Source: a virus. Taken from it: a stretch of 26,449 nt of DNA. Position 1 is the stretch's first letter, and every line of letters starts with the position of its first letter. The notes beneath the pieces were generated by a model. The model ran no database searches. It saw only the letters and a list, made by a program, of their open reading frames with translations, and was not told where the DNA came from. The stretch is taken from IMG/VR virus record IMGVR_UViG_3300032240_001487, positions 1 through 26,449 of that record; one strand, given 5' to 3'. Below are positions 6,452-14,814 of the stretch, in pieces. The position numbers and the translations under genes are program-made.

Positions 6452-7412
6452 GTGCAAAGAATGTAATCAAGATTTTTCAAGCGAACGCAGTCTTCATACG
6501 CACTTGAAGAAGCATAAGATGTCGCTTGGAGACTACTACTGTGCCCATTACCCGAAGAAAAACCTCTTAACTGGTACAAAGTTAAGCTTCAAGGATAAAG
6601 AGTCTTATTTTGAAAAGGATTTTGAGAACAGAGAACAGTTATTGAAGTGGTGTAACTTTGAAAAAGCAGAAGTTGTTAAACCGTACATCAAAGAGCTACT
6701 TAAAAAGCGTATCACTAACAAAGAATTAGCTGTTGCGCCTAGTCATATCGAAATTGAGACAAGCGAACTGCCAAGCATTGACTGTTTCAAGAAACATTAC
6801 GGTTCTTATTCAGCAGTTTGTTCTGAGATTGGCGTAAAACCAATGTTCTCTAAAAATATTCACAAAGATTTTTACTTAGATCACTCTAACGTTAATATAT
6901 TCATTGATACAAGAGAGCAACAGCCATTACAGTTCAAAAATCAAAGAGAAGTTAAACTAGATTTTGGAGATTATACCGCTGGTGGTCAAAATTACTCTAA
7001 AACATTTGTCGATAGAAAATCAGAAAATGATTTTAAAAGCACTTTAGTTAGTGAAAATTTTGATAGGTTTAAAAGAGAGATCGAAAGATGCAAATCTATG
7101 GATTGTTTCTTATTTATTGTAGTAGAGTCTAGTTTTGATCAGATCAAAAATAATAATGACTTTACTCCTCACAAATCTAACCTAAAATTTGTATATCATA
7201 ATATGCGTTTGCTGCAACAAGAGTTTCACAAGAACTGTCAATTTGTTTTTTCTGGTAACAGGAAAAATAGTATAGCGTTAATACCTAAACTTCTCGTTTG
7301 CGGCCCAAAACTTTGGGAAACAGACGTTCAATACTTCATAGAAAAGGATCAATCATGGCTTGGATCGTTGGCGACCAAAAAAGAAAAAGCGTTTACAATA
7401 GCAATAAAGTAA
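6438..7412 (+). CDS. C2H2 zinc finger / ERCC4-type nuclease
   Basis: Three parts are visible. Residues 6-26 form a classical C2H2 finger (C6, C9, H22, H26). Residues about 108-135 (ELPSIDCFKKHYGSYSAVCS, then EIGVKP) resemble the small DNA-binding repeat found beside homing-type nucleases. Residues about 151-215 match an ERCC4 (XPF/Mus81) nuclease core: IFIDTREQQPL, LDFGDYT and VDRKSENDF, which carry the acidic residues and the (E/D)RKxxxD signature. Asp replaces the usual Glu before RK. Such nucleases cut branched DNA or nick duplexes. The gene overlaps its upstream neighbour by 14 bases and the terminase by 58. ATG at 6438 or 6441 may start it. Roles in resolving replicating DNA before packaging, or in mobility, are both possible. 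Confidence 0.85.
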   Translation: MMPFKCKECNQDFSSERSLHTHLKKHKMSLGDYYCAHYPKKNLLTGTKLSFKDKESYFEKDFENREQLLKWCNFEKAEVVKPYIKELLKKRITNKELAVAPSHIEIETSELPSIDCFKKHYGSYSAVCSEIGVKPMFSKNIHKDFYLDHSNVNIFIDTREQQPLQFKNQREVKLDFGDYTAGGQNYSKTFVDRKSENDFKSTLVSENFDRFKREIERCKSMDCFLFIVVESSFDQIKNNNDFTPHKSNLKFVYHNMRLLQQEFHKNCQFVFSGNRKNSIALIPKLLVCGPKLWETDVQYFIEKDQSWLGSLATKKEKAFTIAIK

Positions 7413-9226
7413 ACGAAGAGATTTTAAAGAAAGAAGGCTTTCTGGAAGAACGCGAAGCTAAGATTCTTCTATATAAATTTCTCCGCAGCAATATTTCATT
7501 CTCTTCTGAGATTATTTGCGGCGTAAAACCATTTCCATTTCAGCATCTTGCAATCAAAACAATGTTTGAAACAGATTATTCCATGATGGTATGGAGCCGT
7601 GGTCTTTCTAAGAGCTTTACTTGTGCAGTTTTTGCTGCATTAGATGCGATTTTGAATCAAGGTGTTCATATTGGCATCGTAAGTAAAACATTTCGTCAAG
7701 CAAAGATGATTTTCCGCAAGATTGAAGAAATCGCGGATAAGCCAAATGCTATTTTCTTAAAGCAAGCTATCACAAAAGTATCTAAAAGTTCTGATGAATG
7801 GACAATGGAGTTTGGTCGCAGTAAAATTACCTGTTTGCCTCTTGGCGATGGCGAAAAGCTTCGTGGTTTTCGCTTTCACCGTATGATGATCGACGAATTC
7901 TTGTTGATGCCAGAAAGAATCTTTAACGAAGTTATTATTCCGTTTCTTTCTGTCGTACAAAACCCAACAGAGAGAAAAGAAGTATATGATTTAGAAACTC
8001 AACTAATAGCTAAAGGAGATATGACTGAAGAAGAGCGATTCAGATGGCCAAATAATAAAATTATTGTACTGTCGTCCGCTTCTTATCAGTTTGAATATAT
8101 GTATAAGCTTTATAAGCAATACGAATCGCTTATTAAGTTTCCTGAAAAGGATGGAAAAGGTGGATCAACAAGAGCAATCTTGCATTTCGCTTATGATGTA
8201 GCTCCTCACGGTCTTTATGATGAGAGTTTGCTGACTCAAGCAAAATCAACAATGTCTGAATCGCAATTCCAAAGAGAATTTGGCTCTAGATTTATGGATG
8301 ATTCTTCTGGCTACTTTAAATTAAGCAAGATGCACGAATGTACGATCAAGCCGCTTGAAGGACAAGCGATTGAAGTGGCTGGGCAGAAAGGTTCTGATTA
8401 TATTTTAAGCTTCGATCCTTCGTGGGCAGAAAATGAATCGTCTGACGACTTTGCGATGAACCTTATTAAACTAGATGTTCCTAATCGCAAAGGAATTCTT
8501 ATACACAACTACGCTGTATCAGGAACTAATCTTAAAAAGCACATTGAATACTTAGCTTATTTGATGAATAACTTCAATATTGTTGGAATGTGCGGCGACT
8601 ATAACGGTGGCGTACAGTTTATCAACGCTGCAAACGAAAGCGAAGTGTTTAAACAAAGCAAAATTGAAATCAAAATGTTTGAAGCTGACTTCGATTCGTC
8701 AGAAAAGTATCAAGACGAGATTCGCAAAGCAAGACGAGCGTATAACTTAAAAGACACTCGCATCTGTTACCTTAGAGTGCCAACAAGCTCTTGGATTCGT
8801 TACGCTAACGAGTTATTGCAATCTAATTTTGATCATAGAAAGATGCTGTTTGCTGCGGAAGCTGTTGATAACGACTTCACCGCGCAAAAGAACAAGACCA
8901 TCCCAATTAAAACGATTAAATTCTTCCGTGATCAAGAAGATAATCAAACAAATGATGCAAAGATGGTTGATTTCGTTGATCATCAATCTGATTTGATCGA
9001 ATTAGTTAAAGCGCAGTGTTCTCTAATCATTCCTACAACAACAGCTAATGGTCACCAGAGTTTTGACCTTCCGCCAGAGCTTAAAAGACAAAGCGGAGCA
9101 GAAAAAACGCGTAAAGACTCATATTCTTGCTTAGTTTTAGGCAACTGGATGATGAAAATCTATTTTGATATGATGGATTGTCCAGAACAACAGGCTCAAA
9201 CTTTTACTCCGTTCTTCGTGCGGTAA
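7355..9226 (+). CDS. terminase large subunit
   Basis: This is the ATP-driven DNA-packaging motor and headful nuclease. The ATPase half shows a Walker A-like SRGLSKSF at residues 81-88, Walker B RMMIDEF at 176-182 and a coupling motif LSSAS at about 239-243. The nuclease half has an RNase H-type fold with acidic residues in SFDPSW (D354), CGDYNGG (D415) and FVDHQSD (D542 or D546). The length of 623 residues fits T4 gp17-like proteins. The start is ATG 7355, preceded by an AAAAGGA Shine-Dalgarno six bases away; the frame is open upstream to 7298 but without such a signal. It overlaps the nuclease gene by 58 bases. The portal follows after a 58-base gap. Confidence 0.93.
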   Translation: MAWIVGDQKRKSVYNSNKVNEEILKKEGFLEEREAKILLYKFLRSNISFSSEIICGVKPFPFQHLAIKTMFETDYSMMVWSRGLSKSFTCAVFAALDAILNQGVHIGIVSKTFRQAKMIFRKIEEIADKPNAIFLKQAITKVSKSSDEWTMEFGRSKITCLPLGDGEKLRGFRFHRMMIDEFLLMPERIFNEVIIPFLSVVQNPTERKEVYDLETQLIAKGDMTEEERFRWPNNKIIVLSSASYQFEYMYKLYKQYESLIKFPEKDGKGGSTRAILHFAYDVAPHGLYDESLLTQAKSTMSESQFQREFGSRFMDDSSGYFKLSKMHECTIKPLEGQAIEVAGQKGSDYILSFDPSWAENESSDDFAMNLIKLDVPNRKGILIHNYAVSGTNLKKHIEYLAYLMNNFNIVGMCGDYNGGVQFINAANESEVFKQSKIEIKMFEADFDSSEKYQDEIRKARRAYNLKDTRICYLRVPTSSWIRYANELLQSNFDHRKMLFAAEAVDNDFTAQKNKTIPIKTIKFFRDQEDNQTNDAKMVDFVDHQSDLIELVKAQCSLIIPTTTANGHQSFDLPPELKRQSGAEKTRKDSYSCLVLGNWMMKIYFDMMDCPEQQAQTFTPFFVR

Positions 9227-9238
9227 ATAAAAAGTCTT

Positions 9239-9259
9239 AAAAGTACTTTTGATACTTTT
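9239..9259 (+). other. small inverted repeat between terminase and portal
   Basis: AAAAGTACTTTT at 9239-9250 is a perfect 12-base palindrome. AAAAGTA can also pair with TACTTTT at 9253-9259 around a seven-base loop. The stems are short and AT-rich, so a weak terminator, processing site or operator are all possible. Confidence 0.35.
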
Positions 9260-9261
9260 AG

Positions 9262-9269
9262 TGTAACTT
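9262..9269 (+). promoter_or_regulatory. late-promoter-like motif upstream of portal
   Basis: TGTAACTT lies 15 bases before the portal ATG within an AT-rich leader. It is a weaker member of the TGTAAAxT group found before several genes in the window. Confidence 0.35.
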
Positions 9270-9284
9270 TTATTATATAATCAT

Positions 9285-11276
9285 ATGTCGCGTTCATATA
9301 ACAAGAAGTCGGACTATTGGAGCAAGTTCAAAAAGCCAGAAAACGGACCGCTTCCTGTTCACAACAACTACGAACCAAAGCTTTTAGGTGAATCTTACTT
9401 CACAGAAGTAGCTAATGCTTCTTATAGTCGTACAGTTCAAGGTAACGTTGACCCAGCACAAAGCACAAAGATTCCAAGAAATGGAACTGACCAAAATATT
9501 CGTCGTTATGCTCTTTTGAGTCAAGGAATTCTTCCTTATCAGTTTTCTAAAGATGGAGTTGATATTCGTGATGCTATTTTACTCTGTCAAAAGGCTTACG
9601 CCAACGTTGCTTTAGTCAGAAACACAATCGACATTGCTACAGAGTTCGCTAATACAGAAGTTTATCTTGAAGGTGGTACTGCGCGTAGCAGAGAATTCTT
9701 TACTAAATGGTTTGAGAAAATCAAACTGTGGAAACTTAAAGACCAATACTTTCGCGAATATTATCGCAGCGGAAACATCTTCTATTACCGCATCGACGGT
9801 AAATTTAAAGCAGAAGATTTTAAACTTTTATCTGGTTTGAGCGAAAATGGAGTTGTTAATAACAAAGTTCCTCTTCGTTATATCTTAATTAATCCATACG
9901 AAATCGTCGCTAAGATTTCCGCTTCATTTAATGACGCTGTTTACGAAAAACTTCTTTCTGAATACGAGTTAGAAAGACTTAAGAATCCAAAAGACGATGC
10001 TGATAGAGAATTATTCAAGTCTCTTCCTCCTGATATGCAGAAGAAGATCAAAGATAAAGCTTATTTCAGAGATGGATTAAAGATTAAGCTCGATCCAAAA
10101 TTCTTGTTATATTCTTTCTATAAGAAACAAGATTATGAACCATTCGCAATTCCATTTACCTTCCCAATCATGGAAGATGTTAATGCGAAATTGGAATTAA
10201 AGCATATTGATCAAGCTATTTCTCGCACAGTAGAAAATGTATTGCTCTTAATCACTATGGGCGCTCCTCCTGACGAGGGCGGCATCAATCCAGCGAACAT
10301 GGCGGCAATGCAATCGCTGTTTATGAACGAAAGTGTTGGCAGAGTTCTCGTTTCTGACCATACAACAAAAGCTGAATTCATTATTCCTGATTTAAAAAAA
10401 GTTGTTGGCGAAGAAAAATACAAGATTCTTAATCAAGATATTAAAGAAGGCTTAATGAACGTTCTTGTTGGCGATGACAAGTATAATGGACAGACCGCAA
10501 AAATTGGTTTCTTCATGGAACGCCTCAAAGAATCGCGCAACTGTTTCTTGAACGATATTCTTCAACCAGAAATTATTCGCATCTCAAAAGATTTAGGTTT
10601 CAAAGCTTATCCTACTGCTAAATTTAAAGAAATTGATCTCAAAGATGAAATTCAATATATGCGTACAGTTAGCCGTTTGATGGAACTGTCGATTATCACT
10701 CCAGAGCAAGGTATCGAAGCTATGAACAATGGCAAATTACCTTCTCCGGAAGAATTAACGGCGGCACAAGATAAACTTGTAGAAGAAAGAAAGAAAGGAC
10801 ACTACAATCCTCTTGTTGGCGGCGTTCCAATGGCCGAAGATCCAAATGCGCCTCAACCAGTTGCTCCTGTTGTTGCTGGAAAACCAATTAATAAAATTTC
10901 CAAAACACCAACAGCTAAACCAAAGAACTCTACCTCTGGCAGACCGTTAGGGACAAAGTCAAAAGCATCTACTTCTGATATTCAATCTACTGTTTATGCA
11001 GTCGATGCTTTCATGAAAGCTTCTGAAACATTCACTGCTGAAAAATTTGGCGTAGCTAAACTTAACGACCAGCAAAAATCGAGTGTAGTCGAGTTATGTA
11101 AAAAGGTTGTTGCCGCTTCTAATAAAGAAGAATGGACAACAACAATGCAAGCTTGTGTACAAGATTTAAGCAACATTGAAAAGCTTGAACCAATGAAAGA
11201 AATCACTGATACAGCTGATGAATTTTTATTGGACGAATATTCTGCGGCCATTTTGTATCATTCTGCTGTAAAGTAA
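9285..11276 (+). CDS. portal protein
   Basis: The portal forms the dodecameric ring at the head vertex through which DNA enters. Family-typical segments appear in order: a basic N-terminus (SYNKKSDYWSKF), a clip/wing region around YRSGNIFYYRIDGKF and YILINPYEIVAKI, a long helical stem region (DQAISRTVENVLLLITMGAP), and the crown-side helices (GFFMERLKESRNCFLNDILQ). At 663 residues it is longer than T4 gp20 (524). The extra length lies at the C-terminus: a Lys/Pro/Ser/Thr linker at about residues 535-565, then a helical acidic domain of about 95 residues. Its position between terminase and protease/scaffold agrees with the role. Confidence 0.9.
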   Translation: MSRSYNKKSDYWSKFKKPENGPLPVHNNYEPKLLGESYFTEVANASYSRTVQGNVDPAQSTKIPRNGTDQNIRRYALLSQGILPYQFSKDGVDIRDAILLCQKAYANVALVRNTIDIATEFANTEVYLEGGTARSREFFTKWFEKIKLWKLKDQYFREYYRSGNIFYYRIDGKFKAEDFKLLSGLSENGVVNNKVPLRYILINPYEIVAKISASFNDAVYEKLLSEYELERLKNPKDDADRELFKSLPPDMQKKIKDKAYFRDGLKIKLDPKFLLYSFYKKQDYEPFAIPFTFPIMEDVNAKLELKHIDQAISRTVENVLLLITMGAPPDEGGINPANMAAMQSLFMNESVGRVLVSDHTTKAEFIIPDLKKVVGEEKYKILNQDIKEGLMNVLVGDDKYNGQTAKIGFFMERLKESRNCFLNDILQPEIIRISKDLGFKAYPTAKFKEIDLKDEIQYMRTVSRLMELSIITPEQGIEAMNNGKLPSPEELTAAQDKLVEERKKGHYNPLVGGVPMAEDPNAPQPVAPVVAGKPINKISKTPTAKPKNSTSGRPLGTKSKASTSDIQSTVYAVDAFMKASETFTAEKFGVAKLNDQQKSSVVELCKKVVAASNKEEWTTTMQACVQDLSNIEKLEPMKEITDTADEFLLDEYSAAILYHSAVK

Positions 11277-11279
11277 TTC

Positions 11280-12893
11280 ATGGCGTTTAAGTATAAAACG
11301 AAATTGGATAACATTTCTGTGGCTTGTCACAAAGTCGGCAGTAAAGATTTCCAAATTTCTAAAGCTTCTCTTGACGAGCTGAAAAAGCTCTCTCCAAATA
11401 TCAACTTTGAAGATAATCCTGATTTGTTAGGAGTATCTTTTAACTTAGCTGTACCAAATATGGTCAACCATAACGGCGATGGTATTTCTGGAGCTACTGC
11501 TGCCAAAATTGCAAAGAGATTTGTTAATAAATACTTAAATATTGAGCATAATAAGAAGCGCGTTATTGGTCATATCACTAACTATGGATTTAATAGATTA
11601 AGTGATAACACTCCAATGTCAGAAGAAGAAGCTGGTAAAACATTAGATCCATTTTATTTATCAGTCGCAGGAGTTATTTATAAAACAGTAGATTCATCTT
11701 TTACTTCGTTGATGATTCGCAATTCTGATCCTGCTGATTCATTCAAAAACTCGATTTCAGCAAGTTGGGAAATTGGTTTTAGCAGTTATTATTTAGCTGT
11801 TGGAAGTGAAAATTTAAAAGAAGCAGATATCATTACTGATCCAGAAACGATTGCAGAATACTCGAAATATTTAAAGTGCAGAGGTGGTAACGGAAGACTT
11901 CAAGATGGCACTGTTATCAATAGAGTTATTGTTGGAGAAATCTATCCGTTAGGAGGAGGATTCACTACAAATCCAGCTGCACAAGTTAATGGCGTAGTGG
12001 CATTTGATTCCAACGTTTCAGTCTCATTGCAAGATTCCGAAGACCAAACTACAGAGGAACAACAACAAGATTTAGAGATGCAAGATTCATCAAATGATTA
12101 TCGTCATGAAGTGATGGCATTTTTGGCGAATAAAAAATCAAATTCCATTTTAGAGATAAAAAATGTAAAAAATATAAACCATATGGACTTAGAAAAACTT
12201 ATCGTAGAACTCAAGAGTGCTCTTCTTGAGAAAAAGTTCGGTGAAGAAGCTGTCGCTTCAATGACCAGCCAATTCACAGAAGCTATCAAACAAAAAGACG
12301 CAGAATACCGCGAGTCTCTCGCTGCTGAAAAAACTGCTAAAGAACAAGCTCAGAAGCTTTACGACGAAACCGTCGCTTCTGTTGAACAAATGAAAGCTTC
12401 TTTAGCGGCAACTCAAGAAGAGTTAAACAAAATTAAAGAACAGAAGACTCAAGAAGAAGCCGTTGCTCGCCTCAATGCTCGCGTTAGCGAACTTGATGCT
12501 GCTTACGAACTCTCTGATGAAGACCGCAAGGTTATCATTGGCGAAGTTCAAGCTCTTGACTCTGTTGAAGAAGCTTTTGCTTCTTACAAGGAAAAATTTG
12601 GTGTTGTATGGAAACACAAGAACAAAGACTTCATCAAGGCGCAAGCCGCTGAAATCGAAAAGAAGATTTCAGAACAAGTTGAAGCTCGTCTTAAAGAAGT
12701 CAGCAAAGCCTCTGTCGCTACCGTTGTTGAAACAAAGATAGAAGAAAAGAAAGCTGATATCACAGCCGCTCTTGAGAGCGCTGTCGCCACAAACACCGCG
12801 CCAGATAGCTCTGTATCTGTCGAAATCAACTTCCGCGATAAGTTTGCACAAGCTTTTTCGCGTGAAAACATTAGCGTAAGCTATTCTAAATAA
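11280..12893 (+). CDS. prohead protease fused to scaffold (core) protein
   Basis: The N-terminal part (about residues 1-235) looks like a prohead serine protease: NMVNHNGDGI, LNIEHNKKRVIGHI (candidate catalytic H90 or H98) and NSISASWEIGF (candidate Ser 158-162). It would mature the capsid proteins. After a Gln/Glu-rich linker at about 252-275, the region from about residue 302 is a long charged coiled coil (MDLEKLIVELKSALLEKKFG onward) typical of head scaffold proteins, ending in a small basic segment. T4 uses separate genes 21 and 22; here both lie in one frame of 537 residues. An in-frame ATG at 12183 with an AT-rich leader probably also yields free scaffold. The start is 3 bases after the portal stop. 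Confidence 0.82.
   Translation: MAFKYKTKLDNISVACHKVGSKDFQISKASLDELKKLSPNINFEDNPDLLGVSFNLAVPNMVNHNGDGISGATAAKIAKRFVNKYLNIEHNKKRVIGHITNYGFNRLSDNTPMSEEEAGKTLDPFYLSVAGVIYKTVDSSFTSLMIRNSDPADSFKNSISASWEIGFSSYYLAVGSENLKEADIITDPETIAEYSKYLKCRGGNGRLQDGTVINRVIVGEIYPLGGGFTTNPAAQVNGVVAFDSNVSVSLQDSEDQTTEEQQQDLEMQDSSNDYRHEVMAFLANKKSNSILEIKNVKNINHMDLEKLIVELKSALLEKKFGEEAVASMTSQFTEAIKQKDAEYRESLAAEKTAKEQAQKLYDETVASVEQMKASLAATQEELNKIKEQKTQEEAVARLNARVSELDAAYELSDEDRKVIIGEVQALDSVEEAFASYKEKFGVVWKHKNKDFIKAQAAEIEKKISEQVEARLKEVSKASVATVVETKIEEKKADITAALESAVATNTAPDSSVSVEINFRDKFAQAFSRENISVSYSK
12164..12185 (+). promoter_or_regulatory. candidate internal start for separate scaffold protein
   Basis: Inside the protease-scaffold gene an AT-rich stretch (roughly 12121-12182) contains TGTAAA at 12164-12169 and leads to an in-frame ATG at 12183, codon 302. 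The protein from there starts MDLEKLIVELKSAL, like a free scaffold. No strong Shine-Dalgarno is visible. Confidence 0.5.
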
Positions 12894-12902
12894 TAACAAT
12901 AA

Positions 12903-12928
12903 AGTAAATATATAATAAGGAAAACAAT
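12903..12928 (+). promoter_or_regulatory. leader of decoration protein gene with AAGGA ribosome binding site
   Basis: AGTAAATA at 12903-12910 resembles a T4-type late promoter. It is followed by an AAGGA Shine-Dalgarno seven bases before the ATG at 12929. Strong translation would fit an abundant head protein. Confidence 0.45.
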
Positions 12929-13549
12929 ATGGCTATTCGTCTCTTACCATTCCGTCAACTCAACGAGTTTGACGTGGTCAATATGTACGCCCTTGTTGAC
13001 GCTGCCGTTAACGAGAGCACAACAGGCGTTGGCAGCGGTGACGCAGGTGTTTTCGTTAAAGTTTCCGCAGGTAACTTTGACTTAGACCCAGTTTCATACG
13101 CTTCTGACTCATACCTCGGCAAAACCGATTACCCACACATCGGCGCTGCCCAATATCCAAAGGTTAACCTCAAGGTTACCCCAGCCGCCTCTGGCGATCT
13201 CACAAACTGCCTCGGAATCACACTCCGTCAAACTGCTAAAACAGATGAAAACGGCGAAAAGCTTCTCTATTACCGCCAAAAAGCGGAAGAGCTGATGTGC
13301 GTTCTCCCTGGTCAAGCTGTTCCAGTCGCTACTCGCGGTATCTTCTCACTCGGCGCTAACGCCATCGACGGTACTCTCACAGTTGGCTCTGGCTTCAAAC
13401 TTTCCGCCAATGGTGGTAAAGTTACAGGCTGCGCTCACAGTGACGCTGGCAAACTCGGCCTTGTTCTTGGAACAGGCTCACGCACAACTCTTAACGGTAT
13501 CGCTGACCAATTCAATGGTGGCTTTGCTGTCGTCGGTCTGCGTATGTAA
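12929..13549 (+). CDS. probable head decoration/stabilisation protein
   Basis: This 206-residue protein is Gly-, Ala- and Val-rich with a beta-sheet pattern and no catalytic motif. The block LPGQAVPVATRGIFSLGANA (about residues 130-149) resembles small capsid-decorating proteins that trimerise on the shell. It sits directly between the protease/scaffold gene and the major capsid gene, the usual place for such a protein. It shares with the capsid gene a clear preference for C-ending codons, as expected for a protein made in large amounts. An AAGGA site seven bases before the ATG supports the start. Another minor capsid role cannot be excluded. Confidence 0.7.
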   Translation: MAIRLLPFRQLNEFDVVNMYALVDAAVNESTTGVGSGDAGVFVKVSAGNFDLDPVSYASDSYLGKTDYPHIGAAQYPKVNLKVTPAASGDLTNCLGITLRQTAKTDENGEKLLYYRQKAEELMCVLPGQAVPVATRGIFSLGANAIDGTLTVGSGFKLSANGGKVTGCAHSDAGKLGLVLGTGSRTTLNGIADQFNGGFAVVGLRM

Positions 13550-13562
13550 TTGAACAATAAAA

Positions 13563-13583
13563 TATAAAAGGAAAAAATTTATA
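13563..13583 (+). promoter_or_regulatory. leader of major capsid gene
   Basis: TATAAAAG at 13563-13570 matches six of eight bases of the T4 late promoter TATAAATA and overlaps an AAAAGGA Shine-Dalgarno about eleven bases before the ATG at 13584. If this is a real -10 element, the transcript start would lie close to the gene. Confidence 0.35.
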
Positions 13584-14723
13584 ATGAAAATCACATTAAA
13601 GCGCACACCAGAACAGATTGAGCTTATCAAAGCTATGGCTAGCCGCAACCGTACCGTCGCTTACGACGCGCAAGTTGCTCTCGCCTCCTTCATTGGACCT
13701 GTACTTGCAGAAGTTATCAACAACGCTCCTACACTGAGCAACTTGTTCACAACTCTGCCATTTAACGCCGATGACAATCCTAGCATCCCGCTCGACCTCT
13801 ACTTCGACATTAACGACGAAGACTATATCACAGTATATTCTCAGTCCGTCGCTGGTGGTCTTCCAACCAATCAAGTTCTCCCAACCACATCCGAACTGAA
13901 AGTTGCTACTTACGGCCTTGACAGCGCTCTGTCGTTTGATCGTAAATACGCCGCTAAACATCGTATGGACATTGTTGCGAAAACATTCACCCGCATGGCT
14001 CAAGAAGTTCTCTTGAAACAGGAACGCACTTCCGCTTCGTTGGTAATGGCCGCTCTTGCTGCCGCTTCCACAAACGGCAAGCAACACGTTCAAAAAGCTA
14101 ACCAAGCTGGTCGTTTCCTCTTGGCTGACTTGAACGAACTCCTCACACTCGCCAAGCGTATCTCCACATCGTGGGCTAACGGCACTCCTGCTGGTGGCGC
14201 TCGCGCTGGTTTGACCGACATTCTGGTTTCTCCAGAAATCGTTGAGCAAATCCGCTCGATGGCTTATAACCCAATCAACACCGTTGCTGGTATCACACCT
14301 TCTGGTGGTTCGGGCACTACAGTTGGCATTCCTGCCACTGACGAAATGCGCTCGGCTATCTACGGCGCTAGTGGTATCCCAAGCTTCTACGGTGTCTCGA
14401 TTCTTGAGTTTATTGAAATGGGCAAAGGCCAAAAGTTCAATACCATTTTCGACACTGCTGCTGATGTCACAACCTTCACAAAGGCTGATGGCACAAGCTC
14501 TGGTGACTTCACTGGTTCTACCCAAGAAATCATCGTTGGTATTGACCGCAGCCGCGAGTCTCTCCTTCGTGTTGTCGCTACCGATCCAGATTCCAACTCG
14601 GAATTTACGCTCGTTGCTGACGACCAATACAGCATCCGCCAAAATAAGATCGGTTATTTCGGCTCGATGGAAGAAGGCCGCATCATTCTTGACAATCGCG
14701 CCCTTGTTGGCAAGATTGTCTAA
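13584..14723 (+). CDS. major capsid protein
   Basis: The 379-residue protein has the layout of an HK97-fold capsid subunit: a helical N-terminus, a long extended segment (PSIPLDLYFDINDEDYITVY), a helical spine (RKYAAKHRMDIVAKTFTRMA) and a P-domain/A-domain region with DILVSPEIVEQIRSMAYNP. It ends with a beta-rich C-terminus (QNKIGYFGSMEEGRIIL). The order portal, protease/scaffold, decoration, capsid supports the call. Codons are strongly C-biased compared with most other genes here, as expected for the most abundant virion protein. An intrinsic terminator follows 19 bases after the stop. I see no separate delta domain, in keeping with the separate or fused scaffold upstream. Confidence 0.88.
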   Translation: MKITLKRTPEQIELIKAMASRNRTVAYDAQVALASFIGPVLAEVINNAPTLSNLFTTLPFNADDNPSIPLDLYFDINDEDYITVYSQSVAGGLPTNQVLPTTSELKVATYGLDSALSFDRKYAAKHRMDIVAKTFTRMAQEVLLKQERTSASLVMAALAAASTNGKQHVQKANQAGRFLLADLNELLTLAKRISTSWANGTPAGGARAGLTDILVSPEIVEQIRSMAYNPINTVAGITPSGGSGTTVGIPATDEMRSAIYGASGIPSFYGVSILEFIEMGKGQKFNTIFDTAADVTTFTKADGTSSGDFTGSTQEIIVGIDRSRESLLRVVATDPDSNSEFTLVADDQYSIRQNKIGYFGSMEEGRIILDNRALVGKIV

Positions 14724-14742
14724 TAGAATAGTTCTTACGAAG

Positions 14743-14768
14743 CCCGCCTCGAAAGAGGCGGGTTTTTT
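14743..14768 (+). terminator. intrinsic terminator after major capsid gene
   Basis: A perfect eight-base stem, CCCGCCTC at 14743-14750 and GAGGCGGG at 14755-14762, closes a GAAA tetraloop and is followed by six T. It is the strongest terminator in the window and separates the head genes from the following unit. Confidence 0.95.
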
Positions 14769-14789
14769 ATTCTCTATATTCTAGAAAAG

Positions 14790-14797
14790 TGTAAACT
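14790..14797 (+). promoter_or_regulatory. late-promoter-like motif after the capsid terminator
   Basis: TGTAAACT lies 17 bases before the ATG at 14815 and just after a strong terminator, where a new promoter is required for the next gene if read-through is low. Confidence 0.45.
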
Positions 14798-14814
14798 GTA
14801 AGGTATCATCTAGT

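Noticed and set aside
11268-11273. TGTAAA before the protease/scaffold gene
   Set aside because: It is formed by the final Val-Lys codons of the portal gene and lies only six bases before the next ATG; the same ending occurs elsewhere by coding chance.
12423-12899. Minus-strand and alternate plus-strand frames within the scaffold region
   Set aside because: They are shadows of the coiled-coil coding region with biased codons; no start signals.
13596-14642. 348-codon minus-strand frame opposite the major capsid gene
   Set aside because: The plus-strand frame is a clear capsid protein with biased codons; such bias often leaves the antisense strand open. The antisense product has no recognisable pattern.
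14242-14784. 180-codon plus-strand frame overlapping the capsid gene
   Set aside because: It is a frame-shifted shadow of the capsid gene and runs into the terminator hairpin.
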